From NCBI GenBank assembly GCA_947470895.1, contig CANIVF010000029.1:1-54210 (forward strand): 54,210 bases of DNA, in the 5' to 3' direction. The stretch comes from Bacteroidota bacterium. GTDB taxonomy: Bacteria; Bacteroidota; Bacteroidia; Cytophagales; Cyclobacteriaceae. The notes beneath the pieces were generated by a model. The model was not told the DNA's origin and searched no databases. It saw nothing but the letters and a program-made list of their open reading frames with translations. Shown one piece after another: positions 26,278 through 35,900 of this stretch (its first letter is position 1; every line of letters begins with the position of its first letter). A program made the translations under genes and the position numbers.

Positions 26278-26670
26278 ATGAAAACGACAACCCTATTATT
26301 CGCAATACTTTTATCTACGGTGAATCTTTTGGCACAAGAAAAGACAAAGAACATGGAAACCCTGATGGAACGAGCTAAGCTTACTTGCAAACTAACCACA
26401 CCTGAATTACAACAGCGCAAGAAAACCGTGGTGGCAGAACTCAAGAGTTTATTGTTAGAAAAAACCGAGTTGGAGCACGGGTTCAAATACAAATTTGACG
26501 GCTCCGATAAAATGCTTGACCTTCTCAACAGCTTTATCAAAACCGAGCGACTTTGTTGCGACTTCTTTGTATTCAATCTCACGGCCTCTAGTGACACGAA
26601 ATTTACCTGGCTTGAATTGACCGGTCCGGAAGGCATAAAAGATTTTATCAAGTACGAGATCGAATTTTAG
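26278..26670 (+). CDS. Small Cys-containing protein of the MerR-controlled operon
   Basis: This 130-residue ORF starts with a signal-like segment (MKTTTLLFAILLSTVNLLAQ). The rest is METLMERAKLTCKLTTPELQQRKKTVVAELKSLLLEKTELEHGF...KTERLCCDFFVF. An internal ATG (26353) before METLMER could be the start of a cytosolic form. A single Cys in LTCKL and a vicinal pair in ERLCCDFF are the only Cys residues and could form a three-thiol metal site. It lies 3 bp after the MerT-like gene, so the two are co-transcribed. I know this pattern only as an uncharacterised protein found with metal-resistance genes. Confidence 0.7.
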   Translation: MKTTTLLFAILLSTVNLLAQEKTKNMETLMERAKLTCKLTTPELQQRKKTVVAELKSLLLEKTELEHGFKYKFDGSDKMLDLLNSFIKTERLCCDFFVFNLTASSDTKFTWLELTGPEGIKDFIKYEIEF

Positions 26671-26686
26671 AGGACTAGTAGTTGAA

Positions 26687-26884
26687 TCAGATTGTACGAT
26701 AAGGTCTCATAATCTCTTTCAAATCTTCAGGAATTTCCATCGGTTGTAACGGAAGGACATTAGCCCCACCGGTATTTCCGACTGGTATATTTCCAACAAA
26801 GGACTTTACCCCACCAATCAGTAAACGTGGTATTTGGCCGAGTATCTCTCTGCCATCCTTGATTTTAATACCAAAGTTCAACAT
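26687..26884 (-). CDS. Small hypothetical protein
   Basis: This 65-residue ORF (MLNFGIKIKDGREILGQIP...) is not recognised. It is Gly/Pro-rich with the repeated-looking VGNIPVGNTGGANVLPLQPMEIPEDLKEIMRP. Composition looks protein-like rather than random. It converges with the metal operon, ending 17 bp after its stop. It could also be a remnant of a larger gene. The region to its right (26885-27113) holds only a 31-codon ORF (26923-27018) without known similarity. Confidence 0.45.
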   Translation of the reverse strand: MLNFGIKIKDGREILGQIPRLLIGGVKSFVGNIPVGNTGGANVLPLQPMEIPEDLKEIMRPYRTI

Positions 26885-27158
26885 GATCCAAAGTACTTTG
26901 CTTTGCGCATGTTACAAATCAAATGGCCAGCATTGATGGTGATTTTGAAAAAGGAGAGCATAATGGAAGTGTGGATGCTTTGAAAGTATTATTTCGTGTG
27001 ATCGATACCCTTCATTGAGTGATGTAACAATATTTCATCCATTCTAAACTTACTTAGTCTATTCTTTGAATGAAAAAGTGACCGAAGATGACGAATGTCA
27101 TTGATTATCTGAAATGGGCTCTGTAAACTTTGCTCTATCGAATTTAACGAATCACTAC

Positions 27159-27857
27159 ATGAAATCAATGATTAATTTAATAGCTAGGGTATTACTTACC
27201 GCTATTAGTATGCTGCTCATCACAAATTGCAATGAGGATGAAATAGGTAATGCAACTGTTAAAGACAGTGACGGAAATCTCTATCATACCGTTAAAATAG
27301 GTAACCAGGTGTGGATGGTTGAAAACCTGAAGACTACAAAATTCCGTGATGGTTCGACTATTCCGAATGTTTCAGATAATAGCACTTGGGGGAACTATGG
27401 AATCTTGAATAATGGTGCCTTTTGTGATTATAATAATACAGCCACCTATTCAAATACCTACGGGAAACTCTACAATTGGTATGCAGTCACCGATGAACGT
27501 AATATTTGTCCTACCGGTTGGCATGTTCCAACAAATGCTGAGTGGGAAGCCTTAATTTCATTTCTCGGTGGACAAACCGTTGCAGGTGGACTAATGAAAG
27601 AAAAAGGAACAACACATTGTAGCGGTTCCAACAACGGAGCTACAAACAGTAGCGGATTTACTGCTATTCCAGGAGGATGCCGTCAAGTTGAAAATGGAAT
27701 GTTTTACGGAAATGGAACTTCATGTACCTGGTGGTCTTACTCGGAAATTAATGTTCAGACTGCCTGGTATTGTCAACTCTACTTTAATCAAACAAGCATT
27801 AATAGAATGGCCTTTGATAAGGCATCCGGATGCTCTGTTCGTCTTATTAAGGATTAG
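27159..27857 (+). CDS. FISUMP-domain lipoprotein
   Basis: This predicted lipoprotein of about 232 residues starts at ATG 27159 (MKSMINLIARVLLTAISMLLITNC, lipobox Cys at 24). The extended ORF from 27114 lacks a signal sequence at its start. The rest is a FISUMP domain (Fibrobacter succinogenes major paralogous domain), with DSDGNLYHTVKIGNQVWMVENLKTTKFRDGS, YGKLYNWYAVTDERNICPTGWHVPTNAEWEAL and a final CSVRLIKD. Such proteins are surface-exposed and of unknown function. It stands alone between metal genes on the opposite strand, ending 4 bp inside the P-type ATPase stop region (convergent). Confidence 0.85.
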   Translation: MKSMINLIARVLLTAISMLLITNCNEDEIGNATVKDSDGNLYHTVKIGNQVWMVENLKTTKFRDGSTIPNVSDNSTWGNYGILNNGAFCDYNNTATYSNTYGKLYNWYAVTDERNICPTGWHVPTNAEWEALISFLGGQTVAGGLMKEKGTTHCSGSNNGATNSSGFTAIPGGCRQVENGMFYGNGTSCTWWSYSEINVQTAWYCQLYFNQTSINRMAFDKASGCSVRLIKD

Positions 27858-29848
27858 TTAAAACGTATCTTCTGAATCCTTACCGCATTTAAGATTGCGA
27901 GCAAAGCAACACCCACATCAGCAATAACCGCTTCCCATAAAGTTGCAATGCCACCAGCACCCAGAAGTAACACCGTTATCTTAACCACCATAGCAAGTGT
28001 AATGTTTTGCCAGACAATGCTTCTTGTAATTTTTCCCACTTTGATAGCCGATACTATTTTTGAGGGTTGATCATTTTGAATAACGATGTCCGCGGTTTCT
28101 ATCGTTGCATCACTCCCCAATCCACCCATGGCTATGCCTGCATCTGCCAGGGCAACTACAGGAGCATCATTTACCCCGTCACCAACAAACGCAATAATTC
28201 TCTTTTCATTTTTCAAGGCCTGCACTTTCTCCACTTTTCCTTCTGGCAACAGATCACCAAAGGCATTGTCAATTCCCAATGCGGCAGACACTTTGTCAAC
28301 TACACTTTGCTTGTCGCCCGATAGCATAACCGTTTTAATATTCAGTTTATGCAAATCATTAACAGCTTGTTGGGCATCTTCTTTGATCTCATCGGCTATG
28401 GTAATGTATCCAGCGTATTTTTCATTGATCGCTATGACTACGACTGTATCGACTAGTGCTTCAATTTCAACTGGGTAAGGGATACTAAATTTCCTCAAGA
28501 GTTTTGCGTTTCCTGCCAGTACTGTTTTGCCATCAACAACTCCCTTGAGTCCGTGCCCTGCAATCTCTTCGATGCTATCCGCTTTGCCCGTTGCATTTTC
28601 TGCGGCATACTCAACCACTGCCTTGGCAACAGGGTGAGTAGAGGTTTTTTCTATGACTGAAGTAATTCGTATTAGTTCCTTTTCATCAATGTCATTAGTA
28701 ACTACTTGCTGAACTTTGAATACTCCCTTTGTGAGTGTACCGGTCTTGTCCATTACAACCGTATTCACTTTTGTCACTACATCCAAATAATTGGAGCCCT
28801 TGAAGAGTATGCCATTGCGTGACGCTAACCCTATACCACCAAAATATCCTAATGGTATCGACACCACTAGTGCGCATGGACAACTGATCACCAGAAATAC
28901 CAATGCCCTGTAGAACCAATCCGTAAAAACATAATCCGCAACAAAAAAGTAGGGCAGCAAGCAGACACCTATCGCCAATGCGAAAACAATGGGCGTATAT
29001 ACTTTGGCAAACCTGCTGATGAATAATTGTGTCTGTGATTTACGTGCTGTAGCATCCTGAACCATTTCCAGTATTTTGCTCAGTTTACTATCTTTAAAGA
29101 GAGCTTTCACTTGCACATCCGTAACCGTGTTTAGGTTAATCATCCCGGCAAACACTTTTTCTCCTTTTCTTTTTGTATCCGGTTTACTTTCTCCTGTCAA
29201 AGCTGCTGTATTGAAGGATGCTGTTTCAGAAATTAGTTCACCATCCAGCGCAACTTTCTCACCAGATTTAATTTGAATGATTTCTTCTAACACTATTTCC
29301 TTTGGATTAACAACCTGCGTTTTTCCGTTTCGGATAACAGTTACTTCATCGGGACGAATATCGAGCAAGGCTTTTATACTTCGCTTCGCGCGGTTTACGG
29401 CAGAATCCTGAAACCATTCGCCAATGGAATAAAATATCATAACCGCTACCCCTTCACTGTAAGAACCAATTGCGAAAGCACCAAGGGTTGCCACACTCAT
29501 CAGGAAGAATTCATTGAAGAAATCAAATCGCTTAGCCTTCCTGAAAGCCATGAACAAAACATTGTAGCCTCCCAGCAGGTAGGCGGCTCCGTAAATAATT
29601 AAATCAATTGGAAATTGCGGCTTGTATTGGAATCCAAATTCCAAAGTCAACATGATCGCCAAGATGGTTAGTGATAACAATAACTGCCAATGGCTTTTCC
29701 AACCTGAAGCTTCTTCACTATTACTATCTATTTGATTGTGGTTGTGACCATCATCATCGGTATGCTTGGCAGGTGAAGTATTGCTATTAGTATCGACACT
29801 ACAGCAGTCGTCTTCTTTATTTGATTTCGTATCGTGTTGTTCGCTCAT
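27854..29848 (-). CDS. Zn/Cd/Co-type heavy-metal P1B-ATPase
   Basis: This 664-residue heavy-metal exporting ATPase carries TGES, the ion-site SCPCALVVSIPL in TM6, the phosphorylation site DKTGTLTKG, the HP motif STHPVAK, and GDGVNDAPVVALADAGIAMG. The CPC motif plus a C-terminal conserved Asp in the last TM segment (AVIADVGVALLAI) fits the Zn2+/Cd2+/Pb2+ group (ZntA/CadA). The usual N-terminal ferredoxin-like metal domain is missing. In its place is a ~45-residue tail with a DDCCS pair and a GHNHN/His-Asp-rich stretch. It lies at the end of a minus-strand metal operon after a NiCoT/UreH-like transporter (12 bp gap). Confidence 0.92.
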   Translation of the reverse strand: MSEQHDTKSNKEDDCCSVDTNSNTSPAKHTDDDGHNHNQIDSNSEEASGWKSHWQLLLSLTILAIMLTLEFGFQYKPQFPIDLIIYGAAYLLGGYNVLFMAFRKAKRFDFFNEFFLMSVATLGAFAIGSYSEGVAVMIFYSIGEWFQDSAVNRAKRSIKALLDIRPDEVTVIRNGKTQVVNPKEIVLEEIIQIKSGEKVALDGELISETASFNTAALTGESKPDTKRKGEKVFAGMINLNTVTDVQVKALFKDSKLSKILEMVQDATARKSQTQLFISRFAKVYTPIVFALAIGVCLLPYFFVADYVFTDWFYRALVFLVISCPCALVVSIPLGYFGGIGLASRNGILFKGSNYLDVVTKVNTVVMDKTGTLTKGVFKVQQVVTNDIDEKELIRITSVIEKTSTHPVAKAVVEYAAENATGKADSIEEIAGHGLKGVVDGKTVLAGNAKLLRKFSIPYPVEIEALVDTVVVIAINEKYAGYITIADEIKEDAQQAVNDLHKLNIKTVMLSGDKQSVVDKVSAALGIDNAFGDLLPEGKVEKVQALKNEKRIIAFVGDGVNDAPVVALADAGIAMGGLGSDATIETADIVIQNDQPSKIVSAIKVGKITRSIVWQNITLAMVVKITVLLLGAGGIATLWEAVIADVGVALLAILNAVRIQKIRFN

Positions 29849-29859
29849 CTTAATGTTCG

Positions 29860-30471
29860 TTAATGAATGAAGAATGAAACAATACCTGTAAGCAGAAGTG
29901 TAATTCCTGTAATAATACCCGCATTGTGTTCAAGGGCATGCCAGTTAAGTTTCACCAATCCTTTGTAAGTAAGCCTTACCCACAAAACCATACCGCTGAC
30001 CGTAACTACTGTGTAGAGTATAGCAATTAGTAAAATCATCCACCAACCCTTTGTCCCTGCTAAAAGAAAGTATGCTTCAATCTCAAAGCAAGGAGAAAAG
30101 AACATAGCGATCGCTAAGGTGATGATTACTTTACTTTTTGCATTTATAACAGGATTCGCGTGCAAATGAAAATGCTTATGCCTGTGGTGTTGATAGATGT
30201 AAAATAGTCCAATACCGATCAGAACTCCGGGGGCTACGTAATGCGTAAAGTTCTCCACGGTTGAGGAAAGACTTACACCAATAATTCCAATGATGACTCC
30301 AATTAATACAGTGCTCAGTGCGTGGGCAAGACCGGCAATGAAAGTCACTGACGTGGTCTGCCTGAGCGTCCAGTTTTCTTTTTTACTGATCGCCAAAACA
30401 GGTAGCCAGTGATTTGGAATCAATGCGTGAAGCACACTAAGAATTAGACTTCCTGTTATCAGCGTTATCAT
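29860..30471 (-). CDS. NiCoT/UreH-like transmembrane metal transporter
   Basis: This 203-residue membrane protein has about six hydrophobic helices and a His-rich loop (YQHHRHKHFHLHANP) between helices. The first helix has HALIPNHWLPVLA and a later one has AGLAHALSTVLIG. This HAxxPNH...HAL pattern is seen in the RcnA/NiCoT/UreH-type superfamily. It probably moves Ni2+/Co2+ or a related metal across the inner membrane. It precedes the P1B-ATPase by 12 bp and follows the CzcB-like gene, so it is part of the same export cluster. The direction of transport cannot be told from the sequence; efflux is more likely from context. Confidence 0.8.
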   Translation of the reverse strand: MITLITGSLILSVLHALIPNHWLPVLAISKKENWTLRQTTSVTFIAGLAHALSTVLIGVIIGIIGVSLSSTVENFTHYVAPGVLIGIGLFYIYQHHRHKHFHLHANPVINAKSKVIITLAIAMFFSPCFEIEAYFLLAGTKGWWMILLIAILYTVVTVSGMVLWVRLTYKGLVKLNWHALEHNAGIITGITLLLTGIVSFFIH

Positions 30472-30534
30472 ATCAAACAGCTGGGTATGGCTTCATTATT
30501 TCTTTCAGATAGATAAATATTTTAATTCTTAAAG

Positions 30535-31743
30535 CTATTCCTCTTCTTCACTGTTCTTCATTTTTGAGAGAATTGAATACGCGTTCTTGATTACGATCTG
30601 TGCTGTTTCTATTTTAAAATCAGAGGGAAGCATAACTTCGGTATAACCCATCTCGCTATTGCCGGTTTGAACTTCAAACATGGTGAAGTGGTACTCTGCT
30701 TCGTGTTCTGCTTTACTTTCATCTTTCAACGCACTATGCGGCTGGTCCGTAACTTGAAAGAAGATATACTTCTTTCCCTGGTAGTCAATGACGGCTTTGT
30801 CAGGGAGGGCGGTAACTTCAATACCACCAGTTTCAACGACTGCCTTTAGGTACATACCTGGCAGCATATTGATATCTTCCTTATCTATATGACAATGAAT
30901 TCGTATCGTGCGGTCCGCGCTAATTTCGCGACCCAACAAATAAACAGTCGCGATTCTCTCTTTTGTTTCGTTGGCCAGGGTGAATCGAACCTTTTGACCG
31001 ATCTTAAGTTTAGGAACATCTTTCTCAAATACCGTGAGTTCAGCGTGCAAATGTTCGGTATCAACAATCTCAAAGAGAATGTCACTGGGATTGACAAATT
31101 TCCCAATGTTGACGTTCACTTCGGTAACGTAGCCATCGATGGGTGAGTACAAATTGATGGTGCTGGTAATGTTGCCACCCTCCAGTGAGGAAAGGTTGAT
31201 GCTTAACATCTTTAATTTTTCGTGGAGGCCATTGGTTTTTGCCTGCCAGCTTGCCATTGTGGTTTTCGCCAACTGTAATGTTTTCTGTGCGTTAACATTC
31301 TCTTTGGCCAAATCCAGTTGCCTGTCATAATCTGTTTTAGCAAACTCGAATTGGTTCTTCGCTTCTATATAATCTTGTTGCATCTGTATGAATTCAAGAT
31401 TTTCCATAGTAGCAATTACCTGACCTTTTTTAACTTTTGATCCTTGCAATAGTGGAGTGCTCTTTAAGAATCCTCCAAGCGGAACAGAGACACTGACCAT
31501 CTGTTGAGGTGGCACATCGAGCTTGCCGTTTACTCTTATCGTACCACTGATCTGCTTGTTTTCAACTTTACCTAACTCGATGTCTGCCGTTTTATATTGA
31601 TCAGCTGTAAACTCCACGGTGTTTTCCTCTTCATCATGGTGATCTTCTGTTATGGCTTCTTCGGCAGTCTTACTTCCGCATGACATGGTTAATGCCAGGC
31701 CGATAAAAATGGAGAGTATAGAATTTAATTTATTTGTTTTCAT
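30535..31743 (-). CDS. czcB: RND metal-efflux periplasmic adaptor, CzcB/CusB-like lipoprotein
   Basis: This 402-residue adaptor has a lipobox (SIFIGLALTMSCGSK). An early His/Asp/Glu run (EDHHDEEEN) could bind metal. Barrel-sandwich halves (GGFLKSTPLLQGSKVKKGQVIATMEN, and NLYSPIDGYVTEVNVNIGKFVNPSDIL) surround an alpha-hairpin (~120-180). A C-terminal domain follows. A His/Glu stretch lies near the end (HSALKDESKAEHEAEYHF). It is part of a minus-strand czcA-czcC-czcB series, 8 bp after the TolC-like gene. The metal is not certain; Zn/Cd/Co is suggested by the neighbouring ATPase. Confidence 0.88.
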   Translation of the reverse strand: MKTNKLNSILSIFIGLALTMSCGSKTAEEAITEDHHDEEENTVEFTADQYKTADIELGKVENKQISGTIRVNGKLDVPPQQMVSVSVPLGGFLKSTPLLQGSKVKKGQVIATMENLEFIQMQQDYIEAKNQFEFAKTDYDRQLDLAKENVNAQKTLQLAKTTMASWQAKTNGLHEKLKMLSINLSSLEGGNITSTINLYSPIDGYVTEVNVNIGKFVNPSDILFEIVDTEHLHAELTVFEKDVPKLKIGQKVRFTLANETKERIATVYLLGREISADRTIRIHCHIDKEDINMLPGMYLKAVVETGGIEVTALPDKAVIDYQGKKYIFFQVTDQPHSALKDESKAEHEAEYHFTMFEVQTGNSEMGYTEVMLPSDFKIETAQIVIKNAYSILSKMKNSEEEE

Positions 31744-31751
31744 AGTTATTC

Positions 31752-32978
31752 TTATTTAACGCCTGCTAAAAATTCGATATAAATAATGCTTTGATTGTAG
31801 TCATTTAAAGTCAGTAAGTATCCTTCTTTGATGCTGATCGCGTTCCTTACGCCCAGCAAATATTCTGCATACCCTATTTCTCCTCCACGAAAGGCGATCT
31901 GTGAATGCTTGAGTATCAGCTCAGCATTTGGTAAAGCGGAAGAGCGGTAATACTCCAGACTGCTTCTATTCTTTTCGTACAGTTGTACAGCCTGTTGTGA
32001 TTGTCCTTGCATGATTTTTTGCTGATGGGTATAATTACTTTCAGCAGCCTGACGGTTAAACTCTGCGGATTTAACTCTGCCCTGATGCGGAACGAACCAG
32101 AGAGGGATAGAGACACCCAACTGAATACCGGTGAATCTGTCTTTACTGGTGGCAATCGCTCCGGTTTCAGTATTCGGTACGTCAATAAGTGTTTGATTGA
32201 AATATCCGATCAGTAAGTCAGGGGCGAATTTTGCAGCTTCAACTTTCTTCTGACTCTTCGCAACTTCTACTTGTTGACGCATATAAGACAGAAAAGGGTT
32301 TGCTGACAATATTGTGTCCTGCGATACCTCAAATGAAATCTCCGTCAATCCATTCTCTGAAATCTCAGGTAGCCCTTCGCTGTTGAGCAACGTCTTTAAT
32401 TGTGTGCGTAAGATTACTACGGTTGATTCGTTTTGGTTAAGTTGGTTTTTTACTTCATTCCGTTGTGTTTCCGCAGTGGTTTGCTCCAGTAACTTGGTTT
32501 CCCCTGTCTTATAACGAAGAGAAGCCGATTTTAAGAAGCCTTCATAAATACTGTCTTGCTGAAGTAAAAGCTCATGACGCGCCTGAACATAGGCAAGCTG
32601 ATAGTAAACTTGCTTTACCTGATAAATCAATTCATTTTCTGTGTATGCTTTTTTTAATTCAGAAGAAGCGAGCAATGATCTGTTCAGTGACGCCTGGCTA
32701 CCCAACGCTGCAAACGGAATGCTTTGCGAAACAGAAATGTTGTTATCGTTTTTTGGGAAGCCGTTGTATTGACCGTAAAGCAATGAAACATTTGTCTTAG
32801 GTAGATCGAACCCCGTTTTCTTCAATTGCTTTTGAGACTCAACTTCATAGACCGAAGACTGAATACCAACATTATTTTTCAATGCAACATCAATGGCTTG
32901 CTGAACGGTCAACTTGCTGGGCTGCCCAAGCCCGACAAGTGATGAAAGAGTAAATGTGATGATGATTAGTATTCTCAT
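31752..32978 (-). CDS. czcC: TolC-family outer membrane channel of the metal pump, CzcC-like
   Basis: This 408-residue channel has a signal peptide (MRILIIITFTLSSLVGLGQ) followed by KLTVQQAIDVALKNNVGIQ, the standard TolC/OEP opening. Long coiled-coil helical segments occur at ~120-220 and ~300-370. Its start ATG at 32978 overlaps the stop of the RND gene by 4 bp (ATGA), indicating coupled translation. It forms the outer membrane part of the pump with the CzcA- and CzcB-like proteins. Confidence 0.87.
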   Translation of the reverse strand: MRILIIITFTLSSLVGLGQPSKLTVQQAIDVALKNNVGIQSSVYEVESQKQLKKTGFDLPKTNVSLLYGQYNGFPKNDNNISVSQSIPFAALGSQASLNRSLLASSELKKAYTENELIYQVKQVYYQLAYVQARHELLLQQDSIYEGFLKSASLRYKTGETKLLEQTTAETQRNEVKNQLNQNESTVVILRTQLKTLLNSEGLPEISENGLTEISFEVSQDTILSANPFLSYMRQQVEVAKSQKKVEAAKFAPDLLIGYFNQTLIDVPNTETGAIATSKDRFTGIQLGVSIPLWFVPHQGRVKSAEFNRQAAESNYTHQQKIMQGQSQQAVQLYEKNRSSLEYYRSSALPNAELILKHSQIAFRGGEIGYAEYLLGVRNAISIKEGYLLTLNDYNQSIIYIEFLAGVK

Positions 32979-35900
32979 ATCGAAGAGGCGTTTATTTTTT
33001 TAGACCCAATTTTTTCAAAGTAGATGAAGAGACAAGGCAGCACAATCAGCGTGAGCAGTGTTGAACTGATCAACCCTCCAATCACAACGGTGGCCAACGG
33101 TTTTTGTACTTCAGCTCCGGCACTGGTTGCCAATGCCATTGGCAGAAAGCCAAGGGACGCAACAGCAGCGGTCATTAACACAGGACGAAGTCGCACGGAA
33201 GTTGCCTTTAATATTATATCGTGCAAATCGGTCATCCCTTCTTTCTTCAAGCGGTTAAACTCTGCGATGAGGACAATTCCATTCAGCACGGCTACTCCAA
33301 AAAGTGCAATAAATCCTATACCGGCAGAAATACTAAATGGCATGCCACGCAACAACAAGGCAAACACGCCTCCAATGGCAGACATCGGTATGGCAGTGAA
33401 GATGAGGGCTGATTCTTTGACTGAGTGGAACGTGAAGAAGAGTAATAGAAAAATAAGTAAGAGTGCCACAGGTACCGCAATCGACAACCGTGCCTTTGCT
33501 TTTTCCAGGTTTTCAAACTGACCTCCATAAATAGGGTAATACCCAGGGGGAAAATCGACTTGCTGCTCTATCTTTTGCTGAATCTCTTTCACCACACTGG
33601 CAATGTCCCTTCCGGCTACGTTAAACCCAACGATGATCCTTCGCTTGGCTTCTTCGCGCTGTATCTGATTGGGTCCGATTTTGAAATCAACATCGGCCAG
33701 TTGCTTTAGTGGAATTTGATCTCCTTGCGGAGAGGTGATAAAAAGATTGCGTACATCTTCGATGCTTTGGCGATTTTGGATTCCTAATCTAACGGTGAGA
33801 TCATAACGTCTTTCCCCTTCATAAACCAAGCCGGCAGCTTGTCCGGCAAAAGCCGTGTTGATTGTCTGATTCACGGTTTCGATAGCAAGCCCATACTTGG
33901 CTACTTCATCGCGGTTAATATTGATTACAATTTGCGGAAGGCCTGTGACTTCTTCGATGTATAAATCTCGGGAACCTTCCACAGTGGCCACAATTTTTCC
34001 AATCTCTTGTGATAGACCCGTGAGCACGTCCAGATCTTCACCAAATATTTTGATCGCCACATCCTGTCGCACACCGGTCATCAATTCATTGAAGCGCATT
34101 TGGATGGGTTGCTGAAAACCAAATGTAACACCTGGAATAACCTCAAGCGCCTTGCTCATCTTTTCCATCAGATCTTCGCGTCCGGTGGCTTTCTTCCATT
34201 CACTCTTATCTTTTAAGATGATCATGAGGTCGCAAGCTTCAATCGGCATAGGGTCAGTTGGTATTTCAGAAGACCCGATTTTTCCCACTACCTCGTTCAC
34301 TTCATCAGGAAATTCACGAAGGATCACGTCAGCTCCCTTTGTGGCAGCATCTATGGTGTACAATAAACTGCTTCCCGTAAGTACGCGTGTTTCAACAGCA
34401 AAATCACCCTCTTCCAATGTGGGTAAAAACTCACCGCCCATATTCAGGAAGGCGATGATGCTAAGAATGAATAAAACAGTTGCAGACCCGATAACAATGA
34501 TCTTATGCTTCAAAGCACCATTAATTACCGGTTCATATATACGATGGAAGAAATCCATCATCTTGTCGGAAAAGTTTCGCTTGTGTTGAGTGTCTTTGCT
34601 AAGAAACAATGAAGCCATCATCGGCACGTAGGTTAGAGAAAGAATAAAGGCACCCAGAATCGCAAAGCTTACCGTTTGCGCCATCGGCTTAAACATCTTT
34701 CCTTCAACCCCAACAAGTGCAAGGATGGGTAAGTACACGATTAAGATCACGATCTGGCCAAAGGCTGCACTGTTCATCATGCGTGAAGCAGACAACTTCA
34801 CTTCTTCATCCATTTCCCCTTGTGTTAACCTCAACGACTTTATTTTTGAATGAATCGATTTTCCTGTAATGTGGTGAAGGGTAGCCTCAACAATAATAAC
34901 CGCTCCGTCCACAATCAAACCAAAGTCTATGGCACCCAGGCTCATGAGGTTGCCTGACACACCAAAAGTGTTCATGAGCGCTACCGCAAACAACATAGCC
35001 AGCGGAATGATGGATGCTACCAATAATCCCGCGCGCATGTTGCCGAGGAATAACACCAATACAAAAATTACGATTAAGGCACCTTCAATCAGGTTCTTCT
35101 CCACAGTTCCAATGGCGCGGCTAACTAGTTTGCTACGGTCGAGGAATGCATCAATCTCAAGTCCTTCCGGCAACGTTTTTTCAATTTGCGTAATGCGTTC
35201 TTTTACCCGGTTAACAACAGCGCTTGAATTTTCTCCTTTCAGCATCATGGTGACTGCACCTACCACCTCACCTTTGTTGTTATAGGTCATAGCACCAAAC
35301 CGATTAGCATAACCGAAGCCAACTGAGGCTATATCACGAATAAGAATTGGAATACCGCTGCTGGTATTTTTTACTACTATTTTACCGATGTCTTCCAGCG
35401 AACCAATAAGACCTTCACTCCTTATGAACCATGCGCTCGGCTTCTTGTCGATGTATGCGCCACCTGTGTTTTGATTATTTTTTTGCAGTGCCGAAAAAAC
35501 TTCGCCAATACTCAGATCATAGCTGCGCAACTTATCGGGGTCAAGGGCTATTTCATACTGTTTTAAGTAGCCACCAAAACTGGCTACTTCCGCAACACCT
35601 GGTGTACCCAACAGTTGCCTTCGCACAATCCAATCCTGAATGCTTCGCAGGTCCATAGGGCTATACTTATCTTCATATCCTTTTTTTGGCCGGATGATGT
35701 ATTGATAAATCTCCCCAAGCCCCGTGGTGACAGGCGCTAACTCTGGAGAACCTACACCCGGAGGAATTTGCTTGGCGGCAAGCGTTAACCTTTCGTTTAC
35801 TTGCTGTCGGGCCCAATAAACATCTACATTATCAAAGAATACGATGGTAACTACCGAAAGTCCGAAACGTGAAAAACTTCGAATCTCTTCTACCTTCGGA

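Noticed and set aside
26923-27018. A 31-codon ORF starting MASIDGDFEKGEH
   Set aside because: It is short and without recognisable similarity, with no clear ribosome site. It may be a remnant, but it is not supported as a gene.
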